A stretch of 64,000 nt of DNA, from contig NZ_JAHDTF010000022.1 in assembly GCF_018531465.1 (NCBI RefSeq), positions 1-64,000 on the forward strand, given 5' to 3'. A program made the translations under genes and the position numbers. Under the pieces are notes generated by a model, which did not search any database, was not told the origin of the DNA, and saw nothing but the letters and a program-made list of their open reading frames with translations. The DNA comes from Sphaerisporangium fuscum (lineage in GTDB: Bacteria > Actinomycetota > Actinomycetes > Streptosporangiales > Streptosporangiaceae). Shown here one piece after another: positions 52,651 to 61,980 of the stretch. Every line of letters starts with the position of its first letter. Positions within the stretch are counted from its first letter, which is position 1.

Positions 52651-52730
52651 GCCTGTCATGCGATCGATCGTCCCGAGGCGCCGGGCACCCCGGTAGCCGC
52701 CGATTCCGCAACGGCTCATACGGTTGGTGC

Positions 52731-53642
52731 ATGACCCCACGCTGGCCCGATCTGGCGAGCCTCGAACTGCTGCTCCTCGTCGCCGAGCAGGGCAGCCTCG
52801 GTAAGGCGGCCAAGCTCCACGGCATCACCCAGGCCTCGGCGAGCCGCCGGCTCGACACGCTGGAGCGGGAGCTCGGCGTCCCCCTGCTGCACCGCTCCAC
52901 CACCGGCTCGCGGCTCACCCCGCAGGGCCGGGTCGTCGTCGACTGGGCCCGCTCGGCCCTGGCGGCGGCGGACGACCTGGTCGCCGGGGTGCGGGCACTG
53001 CGCCGGCAGCGCGACGCCTCGGTACGGGTGGCGGCGAGCATGACCGTCGCCGAGTACCTCATGCCGGGCTGGCTCGCGGCGCTGCGCCGCGCCCTGCCCG
53101 AGGTGGAGGTGGGGTTGCGTGTGGTCAACTCGGGTGTGGTGTGTCGGATGGCACAGGACGGCGACATCGACGTGGGGTTCGTCGAGTCGCCGTCCATCCC
53201 GCAGGGCCTGGCGTCCCGGCGCGTCGCCCAGGACCGGCTCGTCGTGGTGGTCGCGCCCCGGCACCCGTGGGCGCGCCGTCGCGCGCCCCTGGCGTTCGCG
53301 GACCTGGCCGCCACCCCGCTGGTGGTGCGGGAGCTCGGCTCGGGCACCCGCCTCGCCCTCGACCGCCTCCTGGCCGGGCGGGACGTCGCCGCGCCCGCCT
53401 TGGAGCTGTCGTCCAACGCCGCGGTGAAGGTGGCGGTGGAGGCGGGCGTCGCCCCGGCGGTGCTCAGCGTGCTGACCGTCGCCTCCGAGCTGCGCGAGGG
53501 GCGCCTGGTCGAGGTACCCGTTCCCGATCTCGACCTGCGCAGGCCGCTGCGGGCGGTGTGGCGGGGGCGTACGCGCCTGTCCGGCGCCGCCGCCGAACTG
53601 GTTCGCCTCGCCCGGGCCTCGGACTCCGCCGGGGCCACCTGA
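52731..53642 (+). CDS. LysR-family transcriptional regulator
   Basis: A 303-aa LysR protein. DNA-binding domain: LASLELLLLVAEQGSLGKAA, HGITQASASRRLDTLERELG, and LLHRSTTGSRLTPQG. The effector domain includes VRVAASMTVAEYLMPGWLAA, MAQDGDIDVGFVES and ELGSGTRLALDRLL. It is divergent from the YeiH-type carrier, and pairs of this kind suggest it activates the carrier gene in response to a sulfur compound. ATG at 52731 agrees with domain start. Confidence 0.9.
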   Translation: MTPRWPDLASLELLLLVAEQGSLGKAAKLHGITQASASRRLDTLERELGVPLLHRSTTGSRLTPQGRVVVDWARSALAAADDLVAGVRALRRQRDASVRVAASMTVAEYLMPGWLAALRRALPEVEVGLRVVNSGVVCRMAQDGDIDVGFVESPSIPQGLASRRVAQDRLVVVVAPRHPWARRRAPLAFADLAATPLVVRELGSGTRLALDRLLAGRDVAAPALELSSNAAVKVAVEAGVAPAVLSVLTVASELREGRLVEVPVPDLDLRRPLRAVWRGRTRLSGAAAELVRLARASDSAGAT

Positions 53643-53734
53643 GCACGACCGCCCGCAGGTCCGGCGCCGGGAGGCGTGAGAGTAAGGCCGTCGCCGCCCG
53701 GCGGCCCCCAGGGCGGCGACGGCGGTCTGCGGGG

Positions 53735-54244
53735 TCAGGAGGCGGATGTGGCGATGGGCGCGATCTTCGGGTCGGCGACCCGGATGTAATCCTCGGTGGC
53801 CAGCGCCATCGAGCGGTCCAGGCGGGCGGCGTTGAAGAACAGCTCCGGGGAGGCCAGCAGACCGGGGTCGGCGACCAGCTCCAGGTCGGGGTGGTAGCTG
53901 AACGGCAGCACGGTGCCGCTCACACTGCCCGCCAGCGCCTCCGCCTTCTCCTTGGCGGCGAAGGACGCGTACGTCCCGCCGAACAGCGCCTTGACGGCCT
54001 CCAGGTCGAGGCGGGCGTTACCGGCGACCACGGCGAGGACGTACCGGGTGGTCTTCTTGCCGATCTTGACCATCACGATCAGGCACTTGGCGGCCTGGCC
54101 GACCGGGTTCCCGCGCATCGCGCTGACCAGATCGGTGCGGCCTTCCGGCTCGTGGTCGATCAGCCGGTACCGCGCCCCGGCGGCGTCAAGGTCCTTGATC
54201 AGCCGCTCGTGGACCTCCGGCACGGCCTCGTGGTCACCAGTCAC
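53735..54244 (-). CDS. YbaK/EbsC-type aminoacyl-tRNA deacylase
   Basis: A 169-aa protein of the YbaK/prolyl-tRNA-editing fold. Motifs: IDHEPEGRTDLVSAMRGNPV, GQAAKCLIVMVKIGKKTTRY with the catalytic-type Lys (KCLIV), VAGNARLDLEAVKALFG, GSVSGTVLPFSYHPDLELVA. Such proteins hydrolyse mischarged tRNAs, for example Cys-tRNA(Pro). It overlaps the ArsR gene by 11 bp and is probably co-transcribed, an uncommon pairing. Confidence 0.85.
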   Translation of the reverse strand: MTGDHEAVPEVHERLIKDLDAAGARYRLIDHEPEGRTDLVSAMRGNPVGQAAKCLIVMVKIGKKTTRYVLAVVAGNARLDLEAVKALFGGTYASFAAKEKAEALAGSVSGTVLPFSYHPDLELVADPGLLASPELFFNAARLDRSMALATEDYIRVADPKIAPIATSAS

Positions 54245-54536
54245 CGCTCAACGCCTCCTTGGCCGCCGCTATGCGCTCTTCGTCGCGCTGGTAGAACACC
54301 CACTGCTTGATCTTCTTGCTGCGCAGCAGCCCGGCCTGGCCGAGCACCTTCAGATGCTCCCCGCAGGTCGGCTGGCTCACCCCGAGCTTCTCGGCGATGA
54401 ACAGCGAGCAGACCCCGTCGCGCACCAGGTCGCCGTCGCGCTGGGGCGGGAAGTGCCGCTCGGGGTCGCGCAGCCACGAAAGGATCAGCAACCGCTTCTC
54501 GTTGGCCAGCGCCTTGGCAAGATCGGCTTCAAGCAC
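54234..54536 (-). CDS. ArsR-family transcriptional regulator
   Basis: A 100-aa winged-helix protein: ALANEKRLLILSWLRDPERH, then IAEKLGVSQPTCGEHLKVLG with QAGLLRSKKIKQWVFYQRDE. A Cys in VCSLFIAEKL and one in QPTCGEH could sense metal or thiols, but the classical ELCVC metal motif is absent. It likely represses its own operon with the YbaK-type gene; an inverted repeat lies just upstream. ATG or GTG start at 54536. Confidence 0.88.
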   Translation of the reverse strand: MLEADLAKALANEKRLLILSWLRDPERHFPPQRDGDLVRDGVCSLFIAEKLGVSQPTCGEHLKVLGQAGLLRSKKIKQWVFYQRDEERIAAAKEALSGDW

Positions 54537-54542
54537 AAAGGC

Positions 54543-54561
54543 ATTATGGCAATTTGCTAAT
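54543..54561 (-). promoter_or_regulatory. ATTA-N11-TAAT inverted repeat, candidate ArsR operator
   Basis: ATTATGGCAATTTGCTAAT is an AT-rich imperfect palindrome immediately upstream of the arsR-type start, as is usual for ArsR operators. Confidence 0.5.
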
Positions 54562-54761
54562 TACCTGTCCAGCGCATCCCGTCCGGACGCCGGAGGCGCG
54601 TCTCACGCCGTGAGCGGATCGCGTCGCAGCACGACCTTGGTGGTCCTGGCCGAGCCCTCGACCGCGTCGCCGCGCGGCTCCACCCCCTGGTGGCCGCCGC
54701 GATCAGCGGCTGACGCGGTCCCCGGAGCCGTTCACGTGCGGCCCCGCCGCCCTCCGCGCGG

Positions 54762-55265
54762 TCACCTGGCCGTGTGCGCCCAGTCGGTCTCGTAGTACTT
54801 CACCCGGTGGTCCTCGCCGACGAAGCGCATGCCGGCGGCCAGCATGACGCGCTGGGAGGCGACGTTGCCGAGGTCGGCGTCGCCCTTCACGCACGTGACG
54901 CCGTTGGCCCGGGCGAACTCCAGCAACCGGCGCAGCGCCTCGGAGGCGTATCCCCTGCCCCGTACGGACGGCACCAGGCCGTACCCGATCGTGACGGTGC
55001 CCTGCTCGTCCGGGGGCCTGTGGAAGCCCAGGCCCCCGATGACGTACCCGTCCTCGCGGCGGCGGATCTCGTAGACGCCGAACGGCCCCGGGTCGCCGGC
55101 GGTGGCGCAGTGCTTCAGAAAGTCCGCCGCGTCCTTCACGTCACCGTCCGTGGGGTACTCGGGCGCCCACAGGTCGCCGTCCCCCGGCTCGCGGGCGACG
55201 GTCCGCTCGGCCTCGGCGACGGTCATCAGGTGGAGGACGAGCCGCTCGGTCGTGAGATCTTCCAT
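54762..55265 (-). CDS. GNAT family N-acetyltransferase (RimJ-like)
   Basis: A 167-aa acetyltransferase. Start MEDLTTERLVLHLMTVAEAE is typical of RimJ/RimL-like proteins; GFHRPPDEQGTVTIGYGLVP, VRGRGYASEALRRLLEFARA (acetyl-CoA loop R-G-x-G-x-A-S-E-A) and GNVASQRVMLAAGMRFVGED follow. ATG 55265 was used; the frame is open to 55424 without support. Substrate unknown. Confidence 0.88.
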   Translation of the reverse strand: MEDLTTERLVLHLMTVAEAERTVAREPGDGDLWAPEYPTDGDVKDAADFLKHCATAGDPGPFGVYEIRRREDGYVIGGLGFHRPPDEQGTVTIGYGLVPSVRGRGYASEALRRLLEFARANGVTCVKGDADLGNVASQRVMLAAGMRFVGEDHRVKYYETDWAHTAR

Positions 55266-55341
55266 GACACGTGGGATACCAGGAAGACGGGACGAACCGC
55301 ATGCGGTTTTCCGCCCCGTTCGTCCCTCCATGTCGCCCTCG

Positions 55342-56757
55342 CTAGGACCGCTTGCGGAGCAGGGCCAGGAACATCGCGTCGGTGCCGTGCCGGTGCGGCC
55401 AGAACTGGGCGTACGGGCCGTCACCGAGGTGGTCGACCTCGGGGAGGTGGTCGCGGGCGTCGAGGGTCTCGGCGTCGCCGCGGCGCCCGACGACGTCGGC
55501 GACCACGGTCCGGGTCTCGGCCAGGTGCGGCGAGCACGTCACGTACGCCACGACGCCGCCCGGGCGCGCGGCGTCCAGGGCCGTGCCGAGCAGGCGGCGC
55601 TGCAGGGCCCCGAGCTCGGGGACGCTCTCAGGGGAACGCCGCCAGCGGGCCTCCGGACGGCGGCGCAGGGCGCCGAGCCCGGTGCACGGCGCGTCCACCA
55701 GGACCCGGTCGAACACGCCCTCCCGCCACGCCGGCTCGGTGCCGTCGGCGGTGATCACCCCCGCCTTACGGGTCGCCCGCCAGACCAGCCGCGCGCGGTG
55801 GAAACGCTGGTCGGCGGCGAGCAGGCGGCGGTCGTGCTGGGCGGCGAGCGCGTCGAGCAGGCCCGCCTTGCCGCCGGGACCGGCGCACATGTCGAGCCAC
55901 AGCCGGTCGTCGCCCTCGACGGGCACCCGGGTCAAGGCCAGGGCGACCAGCTGGCTCGCCTCGTCCTGGACGGCGGCCCTCCCCTGCGCCACCGCCTCGA
56001 CCGACGCGGGGTCGCCCTCGGGAAGGTAGGCGGCGTACGGGGAGTACCGCGCGGCCACGGCTCCCGCCTCGACCAGCTCGCCGACCGTGCTGCGCCCCGG
56101 CCAGGCGACCAGCGTGACGCCGGGACGCTCGTTGTCGGCGGCGAGCAGGGCGGCGGTCTCCTCCAGATCACCGCCGACGGCGTCGCGCAGCGCGGAGGTG
56201 ATCCATCGGGGGTGGCTGTGGGCGACGGCGAGATGGCCGACGGGGTCGTCGCCGAGCGCCGGCGCCACGATGGGCAGCCACTGGTCGTAGCCGCGGGTCG
56301 CCACCTTGCGCAGGATGGCGTTGGCGAACTTCGACGCGCCGGTGCCGACCCGCAGCCGTACGAGGTCGACGGTGGCGCTGACGGCGGCGTGGGCGGGCAC
56401 CCGGGTCCTGAGGAGCTGGTGGACACCGAGGCGGATCGCGTCGAGCAGCGGCGGGTCGATCTCCTCCGGCGGCCGGTCGCTGCACGCGGCGATGATCTCG
56501 TCGTAGGTGCCGAGGCCGCGCAGCGTGCCGTAGGCCAGCTCGGTGGCCAGGGCGGCGTCGCGCCCGCCGATCCCGCGCTCGCGCAGCAGGGTCGGCATCA
56601 GCAGGTTGGCGTAGGCGTCGCGCTCGTCGACGGCCCGCAGCAGGTCATAGGCGACGTTGCGCGCCTCGTCGCGAGCCGGCTTCGGCCTCCCGCCCCGGCC
56701 GCGCCCCGCACCGCCCGGCCGCCCGGCCCCGCCCCGGCGTCCCTCGCCCTGCCTCAC
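55342..56757 (-). CDS. rsmB: 16S rRNA (cytosine967-C5)-methyltransferase RsmB
   Basis: A 471-aa two-domain enzyme. The N-terminal NusB-like RNA-binding domain follows a 25-residue Gly/Arg-rich start: ARNVAYDLLRAVDERDAYAN and ELAYGTLRGLGTYDEIIAAC. The methyltransferase domain has LDMCAGPGGKAGLLDALAA, VLVDAPCTGLGALRRRPEAR with one catalytic Cys, and VAYVTCSPHLAETRTVV with the other, then FWPHRHGTDAMFLALLRK. It methylates C967 of 16S rRNA. Located downstream of fmt, as usual, but separated from it by a repeat array. Confidence 0.94.
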   Translation of the reverse strand: MRQGEGRRGGAGRPGGAGRGRGGRPKPARDEARNVAYDLLRAVDERDAYANLLMPTLLRERGIGGRDAALATELAYGTLRGLGTYDEIIAACSDRPPEEIDPPLLDAIRLGVHQLLRTRVPAHAAVSATVDLVRLRVGTGASKFANAILRKVATRGYDQWLPIVAPALGDDPVGHLAVAHSHPRWITSALRDAVGGDLEETAALLAADNERPGVTLVAWPGRSTVGELVEAGAVAARYSPYAAYLPEGDPASVEAVAQGRAAVQDEASQLVALALTRVPVEGDDRLWLDMCAGPGGKAGLLDALAAQHDRRLLAADQRFHRARLVWRATRKAGVITADGTEPAWREGVFDRVLVDAPCTGLGALRRRPEARWRRSPESVPELGALQRRLLGTALDAARPGGVVAYVTCSPHLAETRTVVADVVGRRGDAETLDARDHLPEVDHLGDGPYAQFWPHRHGTDAMFLALLRKRS

Positions 56758-56842
56758 ATCTCCCCCGTCATGGTCGCGATGCCGCGCACGGCCCGCGTGA
56801 TCGTCGTTTGCGCGCCTTCCGGCGAAAGGCCGCCGTCATCAT

Positions 56843-56960
56843 GCGCGGCCCCCTCGTTGGAGGCCCCGCCGTCGTGTGTGCGCGGCCCCGTCGAGGCCCC
56901 GCCGTCGTATCCGCGCGGCCCCGTCGAGGCCCCGCCGTTCGTGTGTGCGCGGGGCCTCGG
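56843..56960. repeat. 33-37-bp tandem repeat, about 3.3 copies, between fmt and rsmB
   Basis: GCGCGGCCCC starts units at 56843, 56880 and 56913, and a related GCGCGGGGCC at 56947; each is followed by GAGGCCCCGCCGT. The array occupies half of the 221-bp gap between fmt and rsmB, which are usually close together. Confidence 0.8.
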
Positions 56961-56978
56961 AGCCCGCGCCGCGGCCGG

Positions 56979-57929
56979 TCAGCCGAGCCGGTCGTCCCCG
57001 GCCGGGCGGACGCCGCGCGCCCACTCGCCGGCGGTCATCCGCCGCTTGCCCTCCGGCTGCACCTCGCCGAGCTGCACCGGGTGGCTCGCCGTGCCGACCA
57101 GGACGACGTTCTTGGCGACCGCGATCTCGCCGGGCCCGAGCCCGCCCGCGCCCGGGACGAGCGTTTCGGCGTCCTGGGCGGGCCGTACGGGGCCGAGCTT
57201 GAGCCGCTGGCCCCGGAACTCCGACCAGGCGCCCGGCGCGGGCGTACAGGCCCGCACGAGCCGGTCGACGCGCATGGCCGGGGCCGTCCAGTCGACGCGG
57301 GCGTCGCCGACGTCGAGCTTGGGGGCGAGGCTGACGCCCTCGGCGGGCTGCGGGCGCGCCTGCAGGGTGCCGTCCTCGATGCCGTCGAGGGTGGCCGCGA
57401 GCAGCCCCGCGCCGGACTCGGCGAGACGGGCGAGCAGCTCACCGCTGGTGTCGGTGGGGCGGATCTCCTCGGTGACCACGCCGTAGACCGGCCCGGCGTC
57501 GAGCTCCTTGACGATCTGGAACGTCGCCGCGCCGGTGATCTCGTCACCGTGGAGCACGGCATGCTGCACCGGGGCGGCGCCCCGCCACGCGGGCAGCAGC
57601 GAGAAGTGGAGGTTCACCCAGCCGAAGCGCGGGATGTCGAGCGCCGACTGCGGCAGCAGCGCGCCGTAGGCCACGACGGGGCAGCAGTCGGGGTCGATGG
57701 CCTTCAGCCTGGCCAGGAACTCCGGGTCGCCCGCCTTGGCCGGACGCAGCACCTCGACGCCCGCGGACTCGGCCAGCTCGGCCACGGGGCTCGGGTGGAC
57801 CTTGCGTCCCCGCCCCGACTGGGCGTCCGGCCGGGTCACCACGGCCACCACCTCGTGCCGCGGCGAGTCGAGCAGCGCCCGAAGCGACGGCAGGGCGGTC
57901 TCCGGGGTTCCGGCGAAGACGAGGCGCAC
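56979..57929 (-). CDS. fmt: Methionyl-tRNA formyltransferase
   Basis: Fmt formylates initiator Met-tRNA with 10-formyltetrahydrofolate. The 316-aa protein has [20 protein letters not shown] at the start, catalytic Asn106 and His108 in [19 protein letters not shown] and Asp in ELDAGPVYG, followed by the C-terminal tRNA-binding barrel. It lies 4 bp after the deformylase gene, so def-fmt form one operon. All key residues keep E. coli numbering at 106 and 108. Confidence 0.96.
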   Translation of the reverse strand: MRLVFAGTPETALPSLRALLDSPRHEVVAVVTRPDAQSGRGRKVHPSPVAELAESAGVEVLRPAKAGDPEFLARLKAIDPDCCPVVAYGALLPQSALDIPRFGWVNLHFSLLPAWRGAAPVQHAVLHGDEITGAATFQIVKELDAGPVYGVVTEEIRPTDTSGELLARLAESGAGLLAATLDGIEDGTLQARPQPAEGVSLAPKLDVGDARVDWTAPAMRVDRLVRACTPAPGAWSEFRGQRLKLGPVRPAQDAETLVPGAGGLGPGEIAVAKNVVLVGTASHPVQLGEVQPEGKRRMTAGEWARGVRPAGDDRLG

Positions 57930-57933
57930 GGTC

Positions 57934-58482
57934 TTAGAGAGCCTTCCCTTGAGTGGCGTGCGGGGAGAACTTCACCGCGGGGGCCGCCAGGCCGCTCCAC
58001 TCGGCCTCACGGATCGCCTTCATCGCGAGCTTGCGCTGCTTGGGGTCCATGCGGTCGATGAACAGCACCCCGTCGAGGTGGTCGGTCTCGTGCTGCACGC
58101 AGCGCGCCAGCAGGTCGGTGCCTTCGATCGTGACCGGCTCACCGTGCATGTCGAAGCCCTTGGCGACGGCGCGGATCGCGCGTGGCGTCGGGAAGGCGAG
58201 CCCCGGGAAGGACAGGCAGCCCTCCTCGCCCTCTTCGTCCATGTCGTCGGACAGGTCGAGGGTCGGGTTCACCAGGTGGCCGAGGGTCTCGTCGACGTAG
58301 TAGGTGAACACGCGCAGGCCGACGCCGATCTGCGGCGCGGCGAGCCCCGCCCCCGGCGCGTCCATCATGGTGTCGGTGAGGTCCTTGACGAGCTTGCGGA
58401 GCTCCTTGTCGAAATCCTTCACCGGTTCCGCGGGGGTGCGCAGCACCGGATCGCCGAACAGGCGGATCGACTGAATTGCCAC
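57934..58482 (-). CDS. def: Peptide deformylase
   Basis: A 182-aa metalloenzyme removing the formyl group from new proteins. All three motifs are intact: [10 protein letters not shown] (44-53), EGCLSFPG with ligand Cys89, and HETDHLDG with His131, Glu132, His135. The start [15 protein letters not shown] is typical. It precedes fmt by 4 bp. C-terminal tail [11 protein letters not shown] is actinomycete-type. Confidence 0.96.
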   Translation of the reverse strand: MAIQSIRLFGDPVLRTPAEPVKDFDKELRKLVKDLTDTMMDAPGAGLAAPQIGVGLRVFTYYVDETLGHLVNPTLDLSDDMDEEGEEGCLSFPGLAFPTPRAIRAVAKGFDMHGEPVTIEGTDLLARCVQHETDHLDGVLFIDRMDPKQRKLAMKAIREAEWSGLAAPAVKFSPHATQGKAL

Positions 58483-58585
58483 GGACGACTCCGTTCACGT
58501 CACGAATTGAAGGTGTCCCTAGTTTATGGCGCGCGGCGGACACCCCGTTTACCGATCACGACGCCGCGCGGCGCCCCGGCCGGGG

Positions 58586-59947
58586 TCAGCGGGAACGGGC
58601 CTTCATGGCGGCCTTGCGGGCGGCCTTGGCGACCTTGGGATCGGGGTGGTCGGCGCCGAGCAGGTCGAGGACGGCGATGGCGTCGGGGTGGCTGCTGCGG
58701 CTGATCTCCTCGACCAGGCGGAGCAGCTCGTCCCCGGCCTCCAGGGCCTCGAACTCCGCCATGGCCTCGCGGGCGTCCGGGATGTGCAGCAGGGTGGCGA
58801 GCGTGTCGACGGCGAGCCAGGTGCCGTCGTCCTCGGTGAGCGCCGGCGCCTCCAGGTCGCGGACGCCGAGCCAGACCGCCGCGTGGCGCCACATCGTGGG
58901 CTCGGCGAGGGCCTCCCGCATGGCCGGCTCGGCCTCGGGGCCCATCTCCTCCAGGATCGTGCCGATCACCCCGCGCTGCCCGGCTGTGCCGGAGGCCGCC
59001 ACCTTGATCAGCTCGCGGGCGGCGTCCTCGGCGACGCGGCGCTCCACCCACAGCATGGGCGCGCTGGAGGGTGCCTCGCCCGACAGCATGGCGTCGACCA
59101 GCTCGGCGGCGCTCAGGTCGGCGTACCCGGCGACCTCCGCCAGCAGCGGCGCGTCATGGCCCTCGCGCAGCAGATCCTGCCGGACGGCCCACACACCGAG
59201 CGGCGTCAGCCGCACGCCGTCGGCGGTGCGCTCGAACAGCCCGCAGTACGACAGGAGGTCGAGGGCCGCGTCGAGCTCGCCGGGGAGCTCCTCGCGCAGC
59301 CGCCGCATCTCGGACGCGCGGGCCTCGCAGCCGATCTCGTGGGCCTGCAGCATGCCCTCGACCAGCGCCGAATAGGTGATGCCGTCGCTGGTGGCGTAGA
59401 TCGTGGCGAGCATCTCGGTGAGGTGCTCGTCGGCCACCGCGGACCCCGTCAGGCCCTCCTCGGTGCGGTCGAGCACGTCCATCACCACGCCGTCCCAGAA
59501 CTCCATCAGGTCGGCCGGCAACCCCGGCCCGGGGGAGGCGCCCTCGCGGGTGATGCGCAACAGGCCGCTGTTGACCGCGACGATCCACACCAGGCGCAGC
59601 CGATCGGGCTTCAGCCCGAGCTCCCGGACGGCCTTCTCGGCGTCGGCCGGAGGCAGCAGCCCTTCGGCGGTGACCTCGCGGGCACCGGTCCACTCCGCCA
59701 GGCGGCGGGCGTCGCGGACCAGCGGCACCGACAGGACCGTGGCCGCGAGCTCGCCCGCGGGGGCGACCTCCACGGGCGGGAAGCTCAGCACCTCGCTGTC
59801 GCAGTCACCGCAGTCGCAATCGTCGTCACCGCCCGCCATCTCGGAGAGCAGCGCCTCGCGCTCCTCGCCGGACACGCTTCCAAGCTCGTCGATGAGGTTG
59901 CGCAGCTCTCCAAGATCGAAGATGCCGCCGTTCCCACTGTTGGCCAT
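58586..59947 (-). CDS. Uncharacterised CDCxxC protein A (453 aa)
   Basis: A soluble 453-aa protein of unknown function. About residue 40 lies an acidic cluster with DDDCDCGDCDSEVLSFPPVE, a C-x-C-x-x-C pattern that could bind metal. A helical region with VLSVPLVRDARRLAEW and KAVRELGLKPDRLRLVW follows. The middle part has FERTADGVRLTPLGVWAVRQ, like a winged-helix end. The C-terminus looks like a HEAT-type helical repeat and ends in KVAKAARKAAMKARSR. It is paralogous to the next gene upstream on the same strand (60012-61742), which shares the Cys motif, the LTPxGxWxxR motif and the basic end. Between def and priA; role unknown. Confidence 0.8.
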   Translation of the reverse strand: MANSGNGGIFDLGELRNLIDELGSVSGEEREALLSEMAGGDDDCDCGDCDSEVLSFPPVEVAPAGELAATVLSVPLVRDARRLAEWTGAREVTAEGLLPPADAEKAVRELGLKPDRLRLVWIVAVNSGLLRITREGASPGPGLPADLMEFWDGVVMDVLDRTEEGLTGSAVADEHLTEMLATIYATSDGITYSALVEGMLQAHEIGCEARASEMRRLREELPGELDAALDLLSYCGLFERTADGVRLTPLGVWAVRQDLLREGHDAPLLAEVAGYADLSAAELVDAMLSGEAPSSAPMLWVERRVAEDAARELIKVAASGTAGQRGVIGTILEEMGPEAEPAMREALAEPTMWRHAAVWLGVRDLEAPALTEDDGTWLAVDTLATLLHIPDAREAMAEFEALEAGDELLRLVEEISRSSHPDAIAVLDLLGADHPDPKVAKAARKAAMKARSR

Positions 59948-60011
59948 TCAGGCAACTTACTCCACAGGAGCCACACCCGATGACGGACTCCGGGACGTTG
60001 CTCCCAAGGCG

Positions 60012-61742
60012 TCAATGTATGCCACGCGAGCGCGCCTTGAAGGCCGCCTTGCGGGCGGCCTTGGCGAGCTCGCGGTCGGGCAGATGGCGGCCGAGGAGAT
60101 CGAGCACCTCGGCGACGTCGGGGTGTTCGACCCGCCACATCTCCTCGATGACGTGGACCGGAGGCCCTGCGGCGGCGAGGTTCTCGGCGAGCTCCTCGGG
60201 GTCGTCCTCGGCGCCCGGCAGGGCCAGGGCGAGCATGTCGACGCTCATCCACAGGACCTCCTCGGGCGTGAGCGCGGGCGCGCCGAGGCCGTGGGAGTTC
60301 AGCCAGTGGACGACGTGGGGGCGCAGCTCGGGGTCGTCGAGGAACGGCCGCATCGCCGGGGCCGCGCCGGGACCGATCCGGTCGACGATCGTCACCGCGA
60401 CGCCGCGGCTCACCGCGGTGCCGCCCCGCACGGCCTCCAGCAGCTCCCCGGCGGCCTGCTCCGGTGTGCGGCGCTCCAGCCAGGAGGCGATGTCGCGTTC
60501 GGCCTGCTCGGCCGGCACCCCGTCGAGCAGGCCCGAGATGAGGGCCTCGGCGTCGCCCTCGGCCGGGTCGGGCGCGACGGGCGCGGTGTGGCCCATCCGC
60601 GTGTAAGTCTCGCGCAGGCCCCACAGGCCGTGCGGGGTCAGCCGGACGATGTCGTCCAGCCTCTCGACCGTGCCGCAGCGGGCGAGGGCGTCGACGGCGT
60701 CCTCGAGGTCGGTCTCGCCGCCGTCGGGGTCGTCGCCGGACCACACCTCGTCGAGGTACTCGCGGATCTCCAGGACGGCCAGCGGGGTCTGCAGCCGGTA
60801 GAGCATGTCGTGGACGGCGTACAGCTCGCGGTCGAGCTCGGCCGAGCCGGTCACGGACGCCTCGGGCGGGCCGGTGAGGAACGACACCGTGCCGGCCCAC
60901 AGCTCGAGCAGCTCGGCGTCGTCGAGGGATTCCAGCGGGCGCGGCGCCTCGGTCAGGCCGACGAAGGTCGCCAGCTCCCAGGCGAGGGCGGGAGTGGCGA
61001 GGCCGAGCTCGCGGACGGCGAGCTTGGCGTCCTTGACGCGCAGCCGGCCGCGCACCGTGGGGGTGCGCCCGCCCTCGGCCATCCAGGCCACCAGGCGGTG
61101 GGCGTCCTGGAGCAGGGCCACCTCGCGGACGGCCCGCGCGATCTGCTCGGCGGGCGCCAGCCGTACGGCGGGCAGCGGCGCGCACACGGGGCAGTCGCAC
61201 TGCTCGTCACCGGTGTCGTGGCGGCGGGACGGCGTCGCGAGGTCACCGGAGGCCGGCCGGTGCGGCGTCCGCGCCCCGGAGTCGCCGGGGAGGCGGGACG
61301 AATCGCCGGCCGGCATCTGCGGCAGGCCCTCCTCGAGGGCGTCCGCCCCCATCGCGCCGAAGATGCTCTTCGCCATGCCGAACTTGGAGGTGTCGGCCAG
61401 GGCCGCCGGCATCTCGGGCGCGATCTCGTCGATCTTCACCCGCATGCGGTCCGCCATCTTGGTGCCGATCTCACCGCTCTCCAGCAGGAACTCGACCAGC
61501 GTACGGGCCGCGGCGACGGTCTCGGCCGCGCTCTCCGGCGGCGCGATCACCTTCCGGGGGTAGATGTCGAGCAGGAGTTGCTCGAACGTGCCGGGCGTGA
61601 AGTCGGACAACTCGCCGACGTCGAGGTAGTCACTGGCGTAGTCGCACAGGAGCCGGATCTCGTCGACGTCGACCGCGACGTTCTTCGAGCGCCCCCACGC
61701 CCGGATCTCCTCGATGGCCCCGTTCACCCATTCGATCGACAC
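60012..61742 (-). CDS. Uncharacterised CDCxxC protein B (576 aa), paralogue of A
   Basis: A 576-aa soluble protein. It has an extra N-terminal domain of about 190 residues (MSIEWVNGAIEEIRAWGRSK, DYASDYLDVGELSDFTPGTF) ending in a Ser/Pro linker. From there it aligns with protein A: EQCDCPVCAPLPAVRLAPAE (C-x-C-x-x-C), REVALLQDAHRLVAWM, AVRELGLATPALAWEL, VERLDDIVRLTPHGLWGLRE, and the end VAEVLDLLGRHLPDRELAKA with ARKAAFKARSRGIH. The N-terminal domain resembles stretches seen in other actinomycete hypothetical proteins, but I cannot name it. Separated from protein A by 64 bp, so likely one operon and a tandem duplication with domain gain or loss. Confidence 0.8.
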   Translation of the reverse strand: MSIEWVNGAIEEIRAWGRSKNVAVDVDEIRLLCDYASDYLDVGELSDFTPGTFEQLLLDIYPRKVIAPPESAAETVAAARTLVEFLLESGEIGTKMADRMRVKIDEIAPEMPAALADTSKFGMAKSIFGAMGADALEEGLPQMPAGDSSRLPGDSGARTPHRPASGDLATPSRRHDTGDEQCDCPVCAPLPAVRLAPAEQIARAVREVALLQDAHRLVAWMAEGGRTPTVRGRLRVKDAKLAVRELGLATPALAWELATFVGLTEAPRPLESLDDAELLELWAGTVSFLTGPPEASVTGSAELDRELYAVHDMLYRLQTPLAVLEIREYLDEVWSGDDPDGGETDLEDAVDALARCGTVERLDDIVRLTPHGLWGLRETYTRMGHTAPVAPDPAEGDAEALISGLLDGVPAEQAERDIASWLERRTPEQAAGELLEAVRGGTAVSRGVAVTIVDRIGPGAAPAMRPFLDDPELRPHVVHWLNSHGLGAPALTPEEVLWMSVDMLALALPGAEDDPEELAENLAAAGPPVHVIEEMWRVEHPDVAEVLDLLGRHLPDRELAKAARKAAFKARSRGIH

Positions 61743-61980
61743 AGGGAGAAACTAACGGCTTACTTGGGGCCCCGCGAATCGGCGACGTGCGCCCAGATCA
61801 GAGCAACAGTCCCCATACAGTCCCAAGAACCACCCTGACCCCAAATATCCATAAACCGCCCAGAAAAGCCCTCGTCCGTCCCCTTGAATTCACCCCGCCC
61901 GAAACCCCGGCCCCCGCCACGACGCCGCCCTGGCCGCCGCACTGCGTGCACCCGGCGGCCGGCCGTGCCTCGTCAGCGGT

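Noticed and set aside
61760-61951. 63-codon minus-strand frame between the CDCxxC protein B and priA
   Set aside because: Gly/Arg-rich start and no ribosome site; the 238-bp gap appears to be non-coding.
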